NCBI GenBank assembly: GCA_023230825.1
Contig: JALNWO010000001.1
Span: 146,702 to 210,701, forward strand
Direction of reading: 5' to 3'
DNA: 64,000 nt
Origin: Acholeplasmataceae bacterium
Lineage (GTDB): Bacteria > Bacillota_I > Bacilli_A > Acholeplasmatales > Acholeplasmataceae
Below are positions 8,774 to 19,338 of this stretch, in pieces. A program made the position numbers and the translations under genes. Positions within the stretch are counted from its first letter, which is position 1. Each line of letters starts with the position of its first letter. The notes under the pieces are model-generated. The model was not told where the DNA came from. It worked only from the letters and a program-made list of their open reading frames with translations, and ran no database searches.

Positions 8774-10930
8774 ATGAAATTTCAATCTCCTTTTGTATTA
8801 CCTGTAGAAGAGTATACGAGAGATCTGAATCTAGTTAAGCACTATGTGACTCAGAATGCTTATTACTTACATAAGAGGACTGGTAAGCCTATTGAAGTCT
8901 GTGAGAGTTATGTAGAGAAGCAAATTAGGAAAGGAGGGAAGTTTGAGTTAAAGGACCCTGTATTGACTCATACTTACCGAGGGGATAATGGTGATAGAGC
9001 TAAAGTGCAGAGTGGGTATTTACAGTATCTGACTACCGCTATTAAGGAGAGGGATGTTATTGCTCCTACTTTGACTCGGTATAAGAACCCTTTAATTAAA
9101 GAATCTATTCAGGTAGGCTCTATTGATAATAAGAAGAAATTAAGAGCTATTGATAAAGAAAAGATGTTCCAGGCTGATAGGGATGGGAATGAGGAGAGGA
9201 GGGTTTATTATTATAACAGTCAGACAGGTAGGAAATTATCGAATAATGCGGTAAGTGGTGGGTATTGTTCTACGAGTACTATTATTTATAATCCATCTGG
9301 CCATACTAGCTTGACAAGTACATGTCGAGTGACTGCTGGATATGGGAGTATGAATAATGAGAAAGTATTAGCTGGTAATAGACACTACTATGATGATGAG
9401 ATTGTGATTGGGAATATCTTATCTATTTGTAGTACGATTGATAAAGAAAAAATAGCTAATACATGTAGTCTGTATCAATTAAAGTATCCTAGTCATGAAG
9501 AAGTGATGGATGCTATTTTACGATGTACTCGCCTTTATTGGAATCAAGCTGATAAAGAAGAGAGGATTTGGGAGTTAGTTAAGACGCTAGGGCCTGAGGA
9601 AAGGGCTGCGTTTATGTATACGGGAGACTTGTATAATACACGTATACTCAATGATAACTTCATGAAGGAATTCATTACTGATTTAATTAGACCTGCTACT
9701 GAACCTCATCCTGATCCTGATAGTGTTTTTAAATCAGTAGAGGGTGACTATATTACTGTAGCTTGTCAAATTCATAGTGGGTTTATGAATGGTAAGGAAT
9801 TAAAGAAGTTAAAAGGAACTAGAGAGTATGGTATCGTAGCTGCTACGCTTTATAATTTCTTATCTGTTCTACATCGACATAAAGCTTTCTTTAGTACTTT
9901 CTTTTTAACGAGAAATGTACCAGCTTCTATTGCATTTGCACCTAGTTCAGTTAGGTTCTCTGTATTGATGGGTGATACAGACTCTACAATGTTTACTGTA
10001 CAAGAATGGGTAAAGTGGTTTACAGGTAGTTATGCTTTTACTGAGATCAGTAATGCAGTATGTGAGACGATGATCTTTTTAGCTTCACAGTCCATTACTC
10101 ACTGTCTAGCCTTATTAAGTGCTAATCTAGGCGTTAGGAAAGAGCGGTTGTTTGAGAATGCAATGAAAAATGAATATCGGTTTGATTCATTTACTCCTAC
10201 TCCTAAAGCTAAACATTATTATGCCTTAATAGGGAGGCAGGAGGCTAATAGTTATGTTAAGAGGAAGGTAGAGGTCAAGGGAGTTCATTTAAAGAGTTCT
10301 GCGGCTCCTAAAGCGATTATGAAGGCAGCAGAGGAGAAGATGGTCGAGTTAAGTAATAAAGCACTCAAAGGAGAGAAGATCTCTATTGTAGATGAGTATC
10401 AGTTTATTGCTAATATCGAACACTCTATTGTCAATGCTATTAAGAGCGGACAAAGTTCTTACTTTAGATTACAGCGTATTAAAGATAGTAAGGCTTATAA
10501 GCAAGAACCGACTAAGAGTAACTACCTACATTACACGATGTGGCAAGAAGTCTTCCAAGATAAGTATGGTACAGTAGATCCCCCTCCTTATCCTGCTTTG
10601 AAAATCAATATGGATATAGAAAGTAAGACAGATTGGTTAAACTTTGTTGCGAGTATTAAAGACGAAGCCCTTAAACAACGACTCTTAGATTTTTGTGTTA
10701 AGTATGGAAGAGAAATTATTAAGACCTTTTATATTCCAAAAGGGTTTATTATTGATAATGGAGTACCTGAGGAATTGATGAATGGTATTGATATTCGTAG
10801 AATTGTACTCGATAATACGAAAGTCTTCTACTTAATTCTAGAATCTTTAGGACAGAACTTTATTGATGATAAGATTAATAAGCTCGCTATGGATACGTTT
10901 GAATTAAAAGAAACTTTTATTATTGAATAA
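8774..10930 (+). CDS. family B DNA polymerase, C-terminal half (motifs B and C)
   Basis: A 718-residue protein carrying the family B palm motif C as MGDTDST (residues 399-405); its aspartates D401 and D403 would bind catalytic metal. A motif B-like K-x3-N stretch (RKLSNNAVSGGY) lies near residue 155, followed by a GYG turn. There is no exonuclease domain and no DxxSLYP motif A. Both are found instead in the minus-strand gene at 54697-56968, so the two products would have to assemble into one active polymerase. A ribosome-binding GAGAG precedes the ATG. The gene ends at a bidirectional terminator facing the giant repeat gene. Confidence 0.8.
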   Translation: MKFQSPFVLPVEEYTRDLNLVKHYVTQNAYYLHKRTGKPIEVCESYVEKQIRKGGKFELKDPVLTHTYRGDNGDRAKVQSGYLQYLTTAIKERDVIAPTLTRYKNPLIKESIQVGSIDNKKKLRAIDKEKMFQADRDGNEERRVYYYNSQTGRKLSNNAVSGGYCSTSTIIYNPSGHTSLTSTCRVTAGYGSMNNEKVLAGNRHYYDDEIVIGNILSICSTIDKEKIANTCSLYQLKYPSHEEVMDAILRCTRLYWNQADKEERIWELVKTLGPEERAAFMYTGDLYNTRILNDNFMKEFITDLIRPATEPHPDPDSVFKSVEGDYITVACQIHSGFMNGKELKKLKGTREYGIVAATLYNFLSVLHRHKAFFSTFFLTRNVPASIAFAPSSVRFSVLMGDTDSTMFTVQEWVKWFTGSYAFTEISNAVCETMIFLASQSITHCLALLSANLGVRKERLFENAMKNEYRFDSFTPTPKAKHYYALIGRQEANSYVKRKVEVKGVHLKSSAAPKAIMKAAEEKMVELSNKALKGEKISIVDEYQFIANIEHSIVNAIKSGQSSYFRLQRIKDSKAYKQEPTKSNYLHYTMWQEVFQDKYGTVDPPPYPALKINMDIESKTDWLNFVASIKDEALKQRLLDFCVKYGREIIKTFYIPKGFIIDNGVPEELMNGIDIRRIVLDNTKVFYLILESLGQNFIDDKINKLAMDTFELKETFIIE

Positions 10931-10935
10931 GTAGA

Positions 10936-10976
10936 CGGCAAAATAGGGAGTCCTTTTGGGACTCCCATTTATGCCT
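10936..10976. terminator. bidirectional hairpin terminator
   Basis: GGCAAAATAGGGAGTCC (10937-10953) pairs with GGACTCCCATTTATGCC (10959-10975). It lies between convergent genes and so can serve both. Confidence 0.8.
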
Positions 10977-11007
10977 ACTAAATAACTATTGTATAATTAC
11001 TTAAGAA

Positions 11008-14000
11008 TTAACCGTTAGGACATGTACCCCAAACAGGTTTAGGTAACACCCAAGCAGGCGTAGTGGATGCAAAGGTAGTAGGTTCGTTAGGAATGAGAGT
11101 TACGCACCATCCAGAAAGGTCTGTGTTAAATACTTTAGAGTAACCCCCTCCTAAGAATCCATCCATATTAGTAACTTTACTCACATCCAAATGCTCCATA
11201 CCTGTACCTACCATGGCTCTAGAATTATGAAGCATATTCTGCATGGTTATAACATTACCGGTATTCCAGTGAGAAAAATCAAAATTCATATTCCAAGTAC
11301 TATGAAAGGTATTTTCAAGACTTGTTACATTACTTATATTCCAGTTAGCTAAATTGGCGCGTAATTGACGACATTCTTGAAAAGCAGAAATTAGTGTATT
11401 GACGTTACTCACATCCCAAAACTGTAACTCTTCGCCTGTAAGAATAACAGATGAAGATAAAACACCAGCTAAAGAAGTCACACTTCTAGGTAAATAATTA
11501 GGAACTTTTGTGAGGATGTTAGAGCCTACTCTCACACGGTTCCATTTTATAAACCCCCAACTAGTAACTTCTTTCAAACCTATATTAATAAGGTTAGCTC
11601 TCCAGCCAGCATTCAAATAGAGGGTAGATGGCGTAGCAGCTCTATTTATAGCTTTTACAATGAAAAGGGTTCTTTCCGAACCTTCTTCACCAGACATATA
11701 AATAGAATCTGTTTGATGAAGAATCCCTTCGTCTTCCCAAAAATAAATAATATCATTTTGAGAAATTTCTACTACGCTATTATTGCCTGCTAAAGCTTGT
11801 GGAGTAACTGTATATTTAAGTTGAGTAGAGAATATTTTAAGTACTTCTAAATCATTCTCCTCAATAGCTTTATCAATTATTAACTCAATATCTTTTTCAT
11901 CGATAAGTTCTAATACAGGTCTCCAACCTAAAGTATTATTACCTGTTAAACTAACAGAAGCTGAAGAAAGATACGTTACGTCAGTATGACCTCGATGGAC
12001 TAAATGGTAAATAGACGTTGGTGCGTAGTAAAACACATCCCTAGTTATCGTACCAGAACCACTTCCTACCCCTAAACCTAGGTCTACTTGCTCATATTGC
12101 TCCCAATTCCCACTGGTTTGACTTAACTTAGGATAGCTAGGATTAGCTTTAGTGATAGGATAGATAAGTCTGTTCCACTCACTATTATACGTCATCACTG
12201 GATCATAACCGCCAGAAATAGTAGTATAGTCGGGAGAAACTCCACCTAAAAGTCGGATTCTATAGAACCTATCTTTTATTTGGATTATTCTTTTACCATT
12301 GATTAAATTCAGAGAGTCTAAGTAATTCCTACTAACTGAAATACTAATAGGTTTCTTAGTAGTGTAGATTATGTTGCCATCTGAAATGAATTTAAGCCAA
12401 GACGTATCTAGATTACTAGGTAATCCTTCTACGAACTCTAACTCTTCAATTAAATCTTCAGGTGTGATAAGTAACTCATTCTCTACTTCGCCAAAGAACC
12501 CACTAATCATGTCAGCACGCGGACCAACCTCATGACCAATTAAAGTAGTAGGACCTACACCTAAATCGCTAGGTAAGTCGAGTTTCTCTAAAGCAGGCCT
12601 CCAACCTCGGTTAGATTCACCAGAACTACTCTTTGTAGCTGTAGGTACAATATAGGTTGTATCGAATCTACCACGTAATACAGCTAATGTGTCATTAGTA
12701 AGATTAGTTTCACGACACCATGAATAACTACCTGTTCTACCATCTTTAGAATAAGAGAATATGTCTAAATCAGCATCTGGAGTAAAGTTCCTCCAATTCT
12801 TACCAATTTGAGATTGCTTAAACCGTTCAGGTAAAATGGGCGAGCTATCGGCGACGTTATACATCAGCCTATTCCATTCACTATTGTGAGTGCATAAAAC
12901 ATCATAACCTGATTCTTGGACTACCGTGGGATCAGGATTACGACCACTTAATAAGCGAGACTTATATTGCTGTTCAGCAACTTCAACAACTCTACCACTA
13001 CCTGTTAGCCCAGCATTCTCAAGATCAATCCAAGAAAGATTAGTTCTAAAGTTCTTTTTAGCGACATACATAATCTTGCCATCTAAATAGAACTTTAACC
13101 AGTTAGAATCGGTGTTAATAGCAACCCCAGCAGTTAACCCCATTTGAGTAGCTAGATCAGCACCATCAATGAGGTCAGTAACTTGTACTTCACCAAAGAA
13201 ACCTGCACCTCTTGTACCTTCTTTATTTAAAGTGCGATACTTAAGATGCTTATAACCTGGACCAGTGTCCTCAGGTAAAGGAAATGCTTCCCAGTAACTG
13301 ATTTTCTCTAATACAGGTCTCCAGCCTCTATTAGCATTTTTATAGCTAGCAGGTTGAGAAGTTAATCTAGTCGTATTGATATTACCACGACACGCTTTTC
13401 GAATCTCACCGTCTAATTCAGTCTGCTCCATGCACCAGGTAAAGCGACCAGCTCCGGTCTTAGTACCTAACTCATTTTCCGTATAAGTAACCCAGTTAGG
13501 ACCATATTGAGAATTCTTAGGATAAGAGGGATTAGTTTCTACGACATTATAAATAAGTCTATTCCATTCTGTACCCCAAGTATCTTCACTATCATGACCG
13601 CCCTTATACGGAATACCTGAATCTTCATTATAACCGTTGATCAACCTAACCCTATAAAAACCTCCATTGATCTCTAAGACCTTATTACCGAATACTGCAT
13701 CACAAGCATTGATTTCATCCCAGCTTATGTCTGACATAATAGGTTTTTTAGGTATGAACAGAATTTTACCATCAAGATAGAATTTTAACCAAGGTTCAGT
13801 TAAGTTAATAAGATCACCTGTAATCAGACCGATTCTGCTAGCTAAAGAAGCGCCGTTAATAAAATCCTCAGGAGCAACTTCACCAAAGAAACCCGCCATT
13901 TGAGTAGGTCCAGGACCTTCAGATTCACCTACTAGATATCTAGGACCAGGTCCTGTATCCTCAGGTAAGGGGTTAGTATCCCAATAATCATATTCTTCTA

Positions 14001-17000
14001 ATATAGGTCTCCAGCCTCTATTAGTAAATGAGAGATCATAGCGTGAGTTATCTATACTAGCCGGCCCTCTATATCCTCTAGCATAAACAAAATACTGATA
14101 TAAGGTAGGATCAGGTAAAAGGCTATGTGCACCTAAGAACTCTTGTACAAAGTTAGCAGTACCCATTAAATCAGGAATATCGATACTACCAGGAGTACCC
14201 ATACCGAGTTCTCGACTCGTGTAAAGATCTAAACGAGGTCCTGTATAGGACTTATCATCGACCTCATCACTAATTAATGAATAGAAGATCCTAGACCATT
14301 CAGATTCATAAGTACCTGGAATATCTCTACCTGCACTTAAACCTGTTAAGATACCTGTCTCATTATCATCAGCACCTTGAATCAATCTAACTTTATAAGT
14401 CTTACCTTCTAATTCTACTAAGCGTAATTGATTAGTAGGAATAGAAGTAGAAGGAATTTGCTTACCGTTATCAGGAGTACCAAATACTAATCCTGCATTA
14501 TAAAGTTGCTGATAAGTAATATTGTATCTAAGCGGAGTTTTAGCGACAAAATGCTTCTTACCGTTGATGTTAAGTTCTAGCCAACTATTACCACCCATAG
14601 CCGTACCGGCAGTAAAATCTAACATATCGCTAAAGTTAGTATAAGTAATAATAGCTTCATTTTCATCTCTGAAAACTTTCTCACCTACGAACTCTACATC
14701 ATCAGCTACACGCTCTAATACAGCTCTCCAACCAAAGGTGTGATCTTTATTTTGAGCTGACGGAATCCAGTCTATAATAGTGTCTCTATAATACGTTCTA
14801 CCCCTATTATTATCTCTAGAATAAACGTCTAATGCAAGATGATTACGTCCAGTTCCCACAAACCCAAGTTCTTCTGACGTATATTCTGCTATTTGAGGAC
14901 CTAAATAGAGAGGACTGGTAGATTGGCTATTAATGGGAAATAATGTACGTGCTAATTCAGAATAATAAATTTGAAGTTCACTAGAGTCATTAGTCGTTCC
15001 AGAAAGAATTTCAAGATTAGTACAACTCAACAACCTTACTTTATACTTCTTTCCTTGAAGAACAATTGTTCTTAACTGATTTACCTCAGCAACGACTGGT
15101 ACAGTAGTGGGGAAACCAATGTCATCCTCACCAAAAACTAATCCGTTGTTATAAAGATCCAGAAGACTAATGTTTTCTTTAATAGCTATTTTAGAGATAA
15201 GAAGTTCTTTACCATCAATAGTAAAGCTTAACCATTTATCAATTTCTGGCTTAGTAGTCAACACACCTTCAACAACACCTAACTCATTAGAGAAATCTTC
15301 ATAACTAATTAGATTAGATAATTCACCATTGAATTCAACATTATCTTCACATTCTTCTAAAATAGGTCTCCAACCTCTAACGACACCAGTTTGGTTCCAT
15401 CCTGTCCTGCTAACACTACTTGCATTAGCATACTCACCTCGCCCAATTCGATAATTATCGTCTTCGAAATGTTTTTCCATACACCAGTTAAAGCTAGGAA
15501 AAGTACCGTCAGAAGCACCAAACTCTAAATCTTCGTTAGTATAGTTAGCTTGATAAGGGCCTTGGAAGTAAACCGTTTCAAGACCATCATCAGGATTAGG
15601 ATTTGGAATTAAGGGGTAGAATAACCTATTCCACTCACTAGCAATTGAACCAGCAGGTTCAAATCTAGCTCCAACCGCATACTTAAGAGTGATGTTATCA
15701 GCTTCTAATCCTCGAATTAATCTTACCTTATACTTCTTACCATTTATAGTAATTAAACGTAATTGGTAGGAAGGTCCAGTACTAGTAGGGAAAGCTCCTC
15801 CATCTACACGACCATAGACTAATCCGCGATCGTAGAGATGTCCCCAGGAAATATTTTTTCTAATAGGTACTTTAGGAACTAAACATTCCTTACCATTGAG
15901 TTTGAACTTCAGCCATTTATCGTAACCGGCAGAAGTATCATTTAAAGAACCTTGCGTAACGTTAAAATAGTTACAAATCTCGCTATAAGAGATGACTTCA
16001 CTAGAATCGACTTCTCCTAAGAACTCAGCGTAGTCTAGAGGTTCTAAAATAGGTCTCCAAGCAGAATTCAAAGGCTGGTATTGTACATTAGTAAACCAAT
16101 CTTTTAAATACCCATCATCACCTAATCCACCTCTGGTTAATTTTAATGATGTGTTAATTATTCCATTTTCTTGCATCCATATTTTTGCATTATTAGCTAA
16201 GTCCAGATCAGTAAAATCAAAGTTAGCAAATTTAGGCTCTGTGTACGTATTTTCAGTTCTCCTATCATAGTTGATAATAGAAAAGAATCTATCAAATTCA
16301 TTATCACTAGAGTTAGGTAGAGGTTGATTAGGATTAGTATTATCTTTAAATAATTTATGATCTTTATTCAATCCTTTCATCAGACGAATTTTGTAAGCAA
16401 CACCGTCCAATGGAATAGCTTTTAACTGAGGATATGGAATAAAATATGCTGAATCCCCGAAGTTATCTTGACCATAAACCAACCCCTTTTCATAAAGCGT
16501 AGGAAAAGAAGTTATTTTTATAGGAGATGCTTTGGGAATTAAGTAATCTTTACCGTTATCTAAGAAGTGATGGAACTCAATCTCTCCTTCAGGCTGGTAT
16601 ATAGCATGACCTAGATCAAAGTAGGTATTGAAATCTAAGTAAGAGAGATTATTAAACTTCTTAATACCTTTATAAATAACATCAAATTCTAGATCCGTTT
16701 CTTCTAAAGCAAGAATGTAACTTCTATTATCGGAAACCCCATAACCTGTATCTAAGTAGCTGATAGAGTGATTATTCCCAACACCAAGTCCTCTAACAAT
16801 AATTTTATCATTACTAGAGTTAAATTCTTGAGTAAGAGAAGAATTGATTCTAATATCAGCTTCTTTCTCTCCAGTATAGGACTGTAAGTCAGGGTCATTC
16901 ACTAAAGGAGCAAAAACTTTATTCCACTCACTATTCTGAGTACCAACTACATCATATCCAGAAGCAAGGTTAGGATCATTTACTACTTGCCCAACATCTA

Positions 17001-17526
17001 AACCTTTTAATAAACGTATCTTATAAATTTTATCACCAATAGCGATCAAGCGTAATTGGCGAGTAGGGTAAGTGATGCCTGTGAGTTCGTTAATAAGGTC
17101 GGGACCTGCGTTATCAGCACCAAAAATTAACCCTTTATTATAAACAACAGCCCAGGAATTACTACGCCAGAAGTTTTTAGTAGTATAGATGATCTTATCA
17201 TCTACATTAAACTTTAACCATTTGTCAATATATTCAGGGTCGTTGAGTGTAATAGTAGGACCAGTAGTTAGACGTTCAGTAAGCTCTTGGTAGCTGATAA
17301 TATCATCATACTCCCCTAAGTATTCGGCGTAACCCAAAGCTCCCCACAAAGCTCGTAAAGCCTTAGAAAAGGATTCCCTACCCACTCTACTTATTTGAGT
17401 GTGATCAAAAGTACGATTAAGAATCTCAGCAGGACTAGTGATGGTATCATCTTCTAGTACTTGTTTAAAATAGTTTAGTATTTCTACAACAGAATCGTTT
17501 TCAAGAGGTGGTTTAATAATAGCCAT
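11008..17526 (-). CDS. giant repeat protein, 2172 aa, with BspA-like C-terminus
   Basis: The largest gene in the window. It contains eight tandem units of roughly 200-260 residues. Each unit holds, in order: a FLGEV/FFGEV-type strand; W-L-K-F-x-x-(D/N)-G-K plus a KKP-type strand; a GLV(Y/F)G turn; KxYKVRLLxG; SEWNRL(F/M/I)Y; Y-T-x-x-(E/D)-LG; and a closing GWRPxLE. Unit 2 is the most diverged. Residues about 2010-2170 switch to WDVSNV.../NWNISNVTSLENTF.../HWNTGNV repeats, the DUF285/BspA-like leucine-rich pattern of bacterial surface proteins. No signal peptide or membrane segment is seen. A long virion fibre or adhesin is the likeliest role, by inference. The 17540 gene precedes it on the same strand. 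Confidence 0.82.
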   Translation of the reverse strand: MAIIKPPLENDSVVEILNYFKQVLEDDTITSPAEILNRTFDHTQISRVGRESFSKALRALWGALGYAEYLGEYDDIISYQELTERLTTGPTITLNDPEYIDKWLKFNVDDKIIYTTKNFWRSNSWAVVYNKGLIFGADNAGPDLINELTGITYPTRQLRLIAIGDKIYKIRLLKGLDVGQVVNDPNLASGYDVVGTQNSEWNKVFAPLVNDPDLQSYTGEKEADIRINSSLTQEFNSSNDKIIVRGLGVGNNHSISYLDTGYGVSDNRSYILALEETDLEFDVIYKGIKKFNNLSYLDFNTYFDLGHAIYQPEGEIEFHHFLDNGKDYLIPKASPIKITSFPTLYEKGLVYGQDNFGDSAYFIPYPQLKAIPLDGVAYKIRLMKGLNKDHKLFKDNTNPNQPLPNSSDNEFDRFFSIINYDRRTENTYTEPKFANFDFTDLDLANNAKIWMQENGIINTSLKLTRGGLGDDGYLKDWFTNVQYQPLNSAWRPILEPLDYAEFLGEVDSSEVISYSEICNYFNVTQGSLNDTSAGYDKWLKFKLNGKECLVPKVPIRKNISWGHLYDRGLVYGRVDGGAFPTSTGPSYQLRLITINGKKYKVRLIRGLEADNITLKYAVGARFEPAGSIASEWNRLFYPLIPNPNPDDGLETVYFQGPYQANYTNEDLEFGASDGTFPSFNWCMEKHFEDDNYRIGRGEYANASSVSRTGWNQTGVVRGWRPILEECEDNVEFNGELSNLISYEDFSNELGVVEGVLTTKPEIDKWLSFTIDGKELLISKIAIKENISLLDLYNNGLVFGEDDIGFPTTVPVVAEVNQLRTIVLQGKKYKVRLLSCTNLEILSGTTNDSSELQIYYSELARTLFPINSQSTSPLYLGPQIAEYTSEELGFVGTGRNHLALDVYSRDNNRGRTYYRDTIIDWIPSAQNKDHTFGWRAVLERVADDVEFVGEKVFRDENEAIITYTNFSDMLDFTAGTAMGGNSWLELNINGKKHFVAKTPLRYNITYQQLYNAGLVFGTPDNGKQIPSTSIPTNQLRLVELEGKTYKVRLIQGADDNETGILTGLSAGRDIPGTYESEWSRIFYSLISDEVDDKSYTGPRLDLYTSRELGMGTPGSIDIPDLMGTANFVQEFLGAHSLLPDPTLYQYFVYARGYRGPASIDNSRYDLSFTNRGWRPILEEYDYWDTNPLPEDTGPGPRYLVGESEGPGPTQMAGFFGEVAPEDFINGASLASRIGLITGDLINLTEPWLKFYLDGKILFIPKKPIMSDISWDEINACDAVFGNKVLEINGGFYRVRLINGYNEDSGIPYKGGHDSEDTWGTEWNRLIYNVVETNPSYPKNSQYGPNWVTYTENELGTKTGAGRFTWCMEQTELDGEIRKACRGNINTTRLTSQPASYKNANRGWRPVLEKISYWEAFPLPEDTGPGYKHLKYRTLNKEGTRGAGFFGEVQVTDLIDGADLATQMGLTAGVAINTDSNWLKFYLDGKIMYVAKKNFRTNLSWIDLENAGLTGSGRVVEVAEQQYKSRLLSGRNPDPTVVQESGYDVLCTHNSEWNRLMYNVADSSPILPERFKQSQIGKNWRNFTPDADLDIFSYSKDGRTGSYSWCRETNLTNDTLAVLRGRFDTTYIVPTATKSSSGESNRGWRPALEKLDLPSDLGVGPTTLIGHEVGPRADMISGFFGEVENELLITPEDLIEELEFVEGLPSNLDTSWLKFISDGNIIYTTKKPISISVSRNYLDSLNLINGKRIIQIKDRFYRIRLLGGVSPDYTTISGGYDPVMTYNSEWNRLIYPITKANPSYPKLSQTSGNWEQYEQVDLGLGVGSGSGTITRDVFYYAPTSIYHLVHRGHTDVTYLSSASVSLTGNNTLGWRPVLELIDEKDIELIIDKAIEENDLEVLKIFSTQLKYTVTPQALAGNNSVVEISQNDIIYFWEDEGILHQTDSIYMSGEEGSERTLFIVKAINRAATPSTLYLNAGWRANLINIGLKEVTSWGFIKWNRVRVGSNILTKVPNYLPRSVTSLAGVLSSSVILTGEELQFWDVSNVNTLISAFQECRQLRANLANWNISNVTSLENTFHSTWNMNFDFSHWNTGNVITMQNMLHNSRAMVGTGMEHLDVSKVTNMDGFLGGGYSKVFNTDLSGWCVTLIPNEPTTFASTTPAWVLPKPVWGTCPNG

Positions 17527-17539
17527 TATTTCTCTGCCT

Positions 17540-18613
17540 TTAATATCCTAATAGCCGTTTAAATCTATCATTAACCTTTACTGCCTGATCTCTAGGTAGC
17601 ATATGGTTAAATACTTGATCATTGGTATAAAAACCAATATGTCGCTGTACAGAGTTAATAGCACTTCTATTCCAGTCTCCTTTTGTAACAAAGTTATTTT
17701 CTAATAATAACTCTAATACTTCTAACCTAGAAATAGCTAATGCCCAGTTAACCTGTCGAGATCGATAAAAAGAAGGTAAATAACTAAGATCTAAAGCTGT
17801 CTCCATTTTAGCCAAAGGTATTTGTTTTAATACCTGATTAAAATGGAGATGTCTAGTTAATATTACTTCTTTCATTTGTTGATAAATGACATCTACTCTC
17901 TTAGACCAATCAGTCCAATAGAAAGGATGTTTATAAGTTAGTTTTGTTTGATCTAAATTAAAGTATAATCGATAGAACCGATTAAATAAAGCGTAGTCTA
18001 AATGCGAAGCACAAATATTAGGTAAAACAAATTTATGAATAAAAGCATGAGTAGGTAAACTACCTTCTCTATTTCTTTTCTCAAAAGCCCTGAATCCTCT
18101 ATACTGCATAAGAAGTTTAGGTATGTTGATAGCAATAACAGCATAACCACTTCCACCATATACTTTTGTATTTAGTATAGGAATACTTAAATCACTAAAA
18201 GGATGACATAACACTTTAACTGCTGTTATATCTCTCCAATTAGCTAAAGCTTTTCTGTAATCAAATGACTCATTCTGAGAAATAAGTATTTCATTGACTC
18301 CAGGACCATAGAACTGATTTCTAAAAATCTTTCCACGAGCTGCACTGGAAGTTAAACCTAAAGACTGGGAAACGCTTAAAGTATTTCTCTCTAACCAATT
18401 ATAGTAATCCGTATCAGAAAGTTCACTACCTTCACCTAATGCATTAATAATAGATACTAGTACAGTTTCAATAGGTGCTGTAAAAGTATTCGTTCTGTAA
18501 TAGTCTACGACATTATTTAAGTTATATAATAAGCCTGATCGAATTAGATTCCATTCAGGGTTAGTAATTATACCTAAATTTACAGAAGAGGGTAAGTTAA
18601 ATAATTGATACAT
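17540..18613 (-). CDS. hypothetical protein, 357 aa
   Basis: A minus-strand frame; the start is placed at the ATG complement of 18611-18613 (MYQLFNLPSSVNLG), with an upstream TTG at 18631 possible. The protein is aromatic-rich with many Tyr, Phe and Trp and no recognised domain. It lies 13 bases upstream of the giant repeat gene, so the two probably form one transcript. It could be a structural partner or chaperone of that protein, by position only. Confidence 0.72.
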   Translation of the reverse strand: MYQLFNLPSSVNLGIITNPEWNLIRSGLLYNLNNVVDYYRTNTFTAPIETVLVSIINALGEGSELSDTDYYNWLERNTLSVSQSLGLTSSAARGKIFRNQFYGPGVNEILISQNESFDYRKALANWRDITAVKVLCHPFSDLSIPILNTKVYGGSGYAVIAINIPKLLMQYRGFRAFEKRNREGSLPTHAFIHKFVLPNICASHLDYALFNRFYRLYFNLDQTKLTYKHPFYWTDWSKRVDVIYQQMKEVILTRHLHFNQVLKQIPLAKMETALDLSYLPSFYRSRQVNWALAISRLEVLELLLENNFVTKGDWNRSAINSVQRHIGFYTNDQVFNHMLPRDQAVKVNDRFKRLLGY

Positions 18614-18634
18614 AGCTAGTATATATTCCAAATT

Positions 18635-18645
18635 GTCATATCATC
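18635..18645. promoter_or_regulatory. candidate promoter motif in divergent gap (CATATCATC)
   Basis: TCATATCATC lies in the 50-base gap between divergent genes starting at 18613 (minus) and 18664 (plus). It matches the motif copy at 216-224. Confidence 0.35.
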
Positions 18646-18663
18646 AAAACTAAAGGACTAGTT

Positions 18664-19035
18664 ATGATATTAGAGCCAGTAAAAATAAAAACATGGTTCA
18701 CTGTTTTTATTAAAACATCAGGATTACCGATTACTGATGTTGATCTACGCTATCCGCATCTAGCTCCAGTGATCCTACCTATATTAAATGGTGATGAAGC
18801 AATTAAATTCATTGATGGCGTAACTAGATATACATTTGATGAAGACAGCTTCTTTGCTCAACCACAAGAATTAGATTTAATTATTGATAGAAACGTAACG
18901 AGGTTCTTAAAACAATCTCTAAAGCTATATATCGTCAGTAATCAACAATTCCAATGGGAAGTTATCTCTTATACTAAAGAGATTAAAGAACCAGAAGAGA
19001 ACTTTCCTTATAATTCTAGTATTATTTTAGAATAA
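18664..19035 (+). CDS. hypothetical protein, 123 aa
   Basis: ATG 18664 follows an AAAGGA ribosome-binding site at good spacing. The product is a small alpha/beta-looking protein with no recognised motif. It is monocistronic: a divergent gene lies upstream and a family terminator downstream. Confidence 0.72.
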   Translation: MILEPVKIKTWFTVFIKTSGLPITDVDLRYPHLAPVILPILNGDEAIKFIDGVTRYTFDEDSFFAQPQELDLIIDRNVTRFLKQSLKLYIVSNQQFQWEVISYTKEIKEPEENFPYNSSIILE

Positions 19036-19038
19036 TAA

Positions 19039-19073
19039 ATAATAGGAGTCTTAATAGACTCCTATTTATGCTG
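19039..19073 (+). terminator. hairpin terminator of the AATAGGAGTC family
   Basis: AATAGGAGTC (19041-19050) pairs with GACTCCTATTTATG around a short loop, immediately after the 18664 gene. Confidence 0.75.
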
Positions 19074-19338
19074 TAGAATAAAGTAAAATAAAAAAATATG
19101 ACTTAACTACTAATACTATGTAAAAGTGGCGTAATAGTCACTACACTTTCTTAGTGTGAACTAAGAAAGGTATGGCCTTATACGCATATTCAGGAGTTTA
19201 TTGTATTCTTCCCTCTTTACAAGTAGTGTGTTTTAAATTAATTTTGATGACATATCACTATCTTGTACAGGGGAGATTGAACGCTTCAATGTACAATAAA
19301 CTTACGTAAGTTTTAATATTAAACAAAGGAAATAAAAA
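19074..19338 (+). promoter_or_regulatory. leader and control region of the shell-protein gene
   Basis: This gene-free stretch holds a perfect 9-bp hairpin, CTTTCTTAG (19146-19154) with CTAAGAAAG (19161-19169), and the promoter-like CATATCAC at 19251-19258. It ends with AAAGGA ahead of ATG 19339. The very different codon use of the downstream gene suggests high expression, which fits a strong dedicated promoter here. Confidence 0.5.
19251..19258 (+). promoter_or_regulatory. candidate phage promoter motif (CATATCAC)
   Basis: An exact CATATCAC lies 80 bases upstream of the shell-protein ATG. It is the same motif found before other transcription units. Confidence 0.45.
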
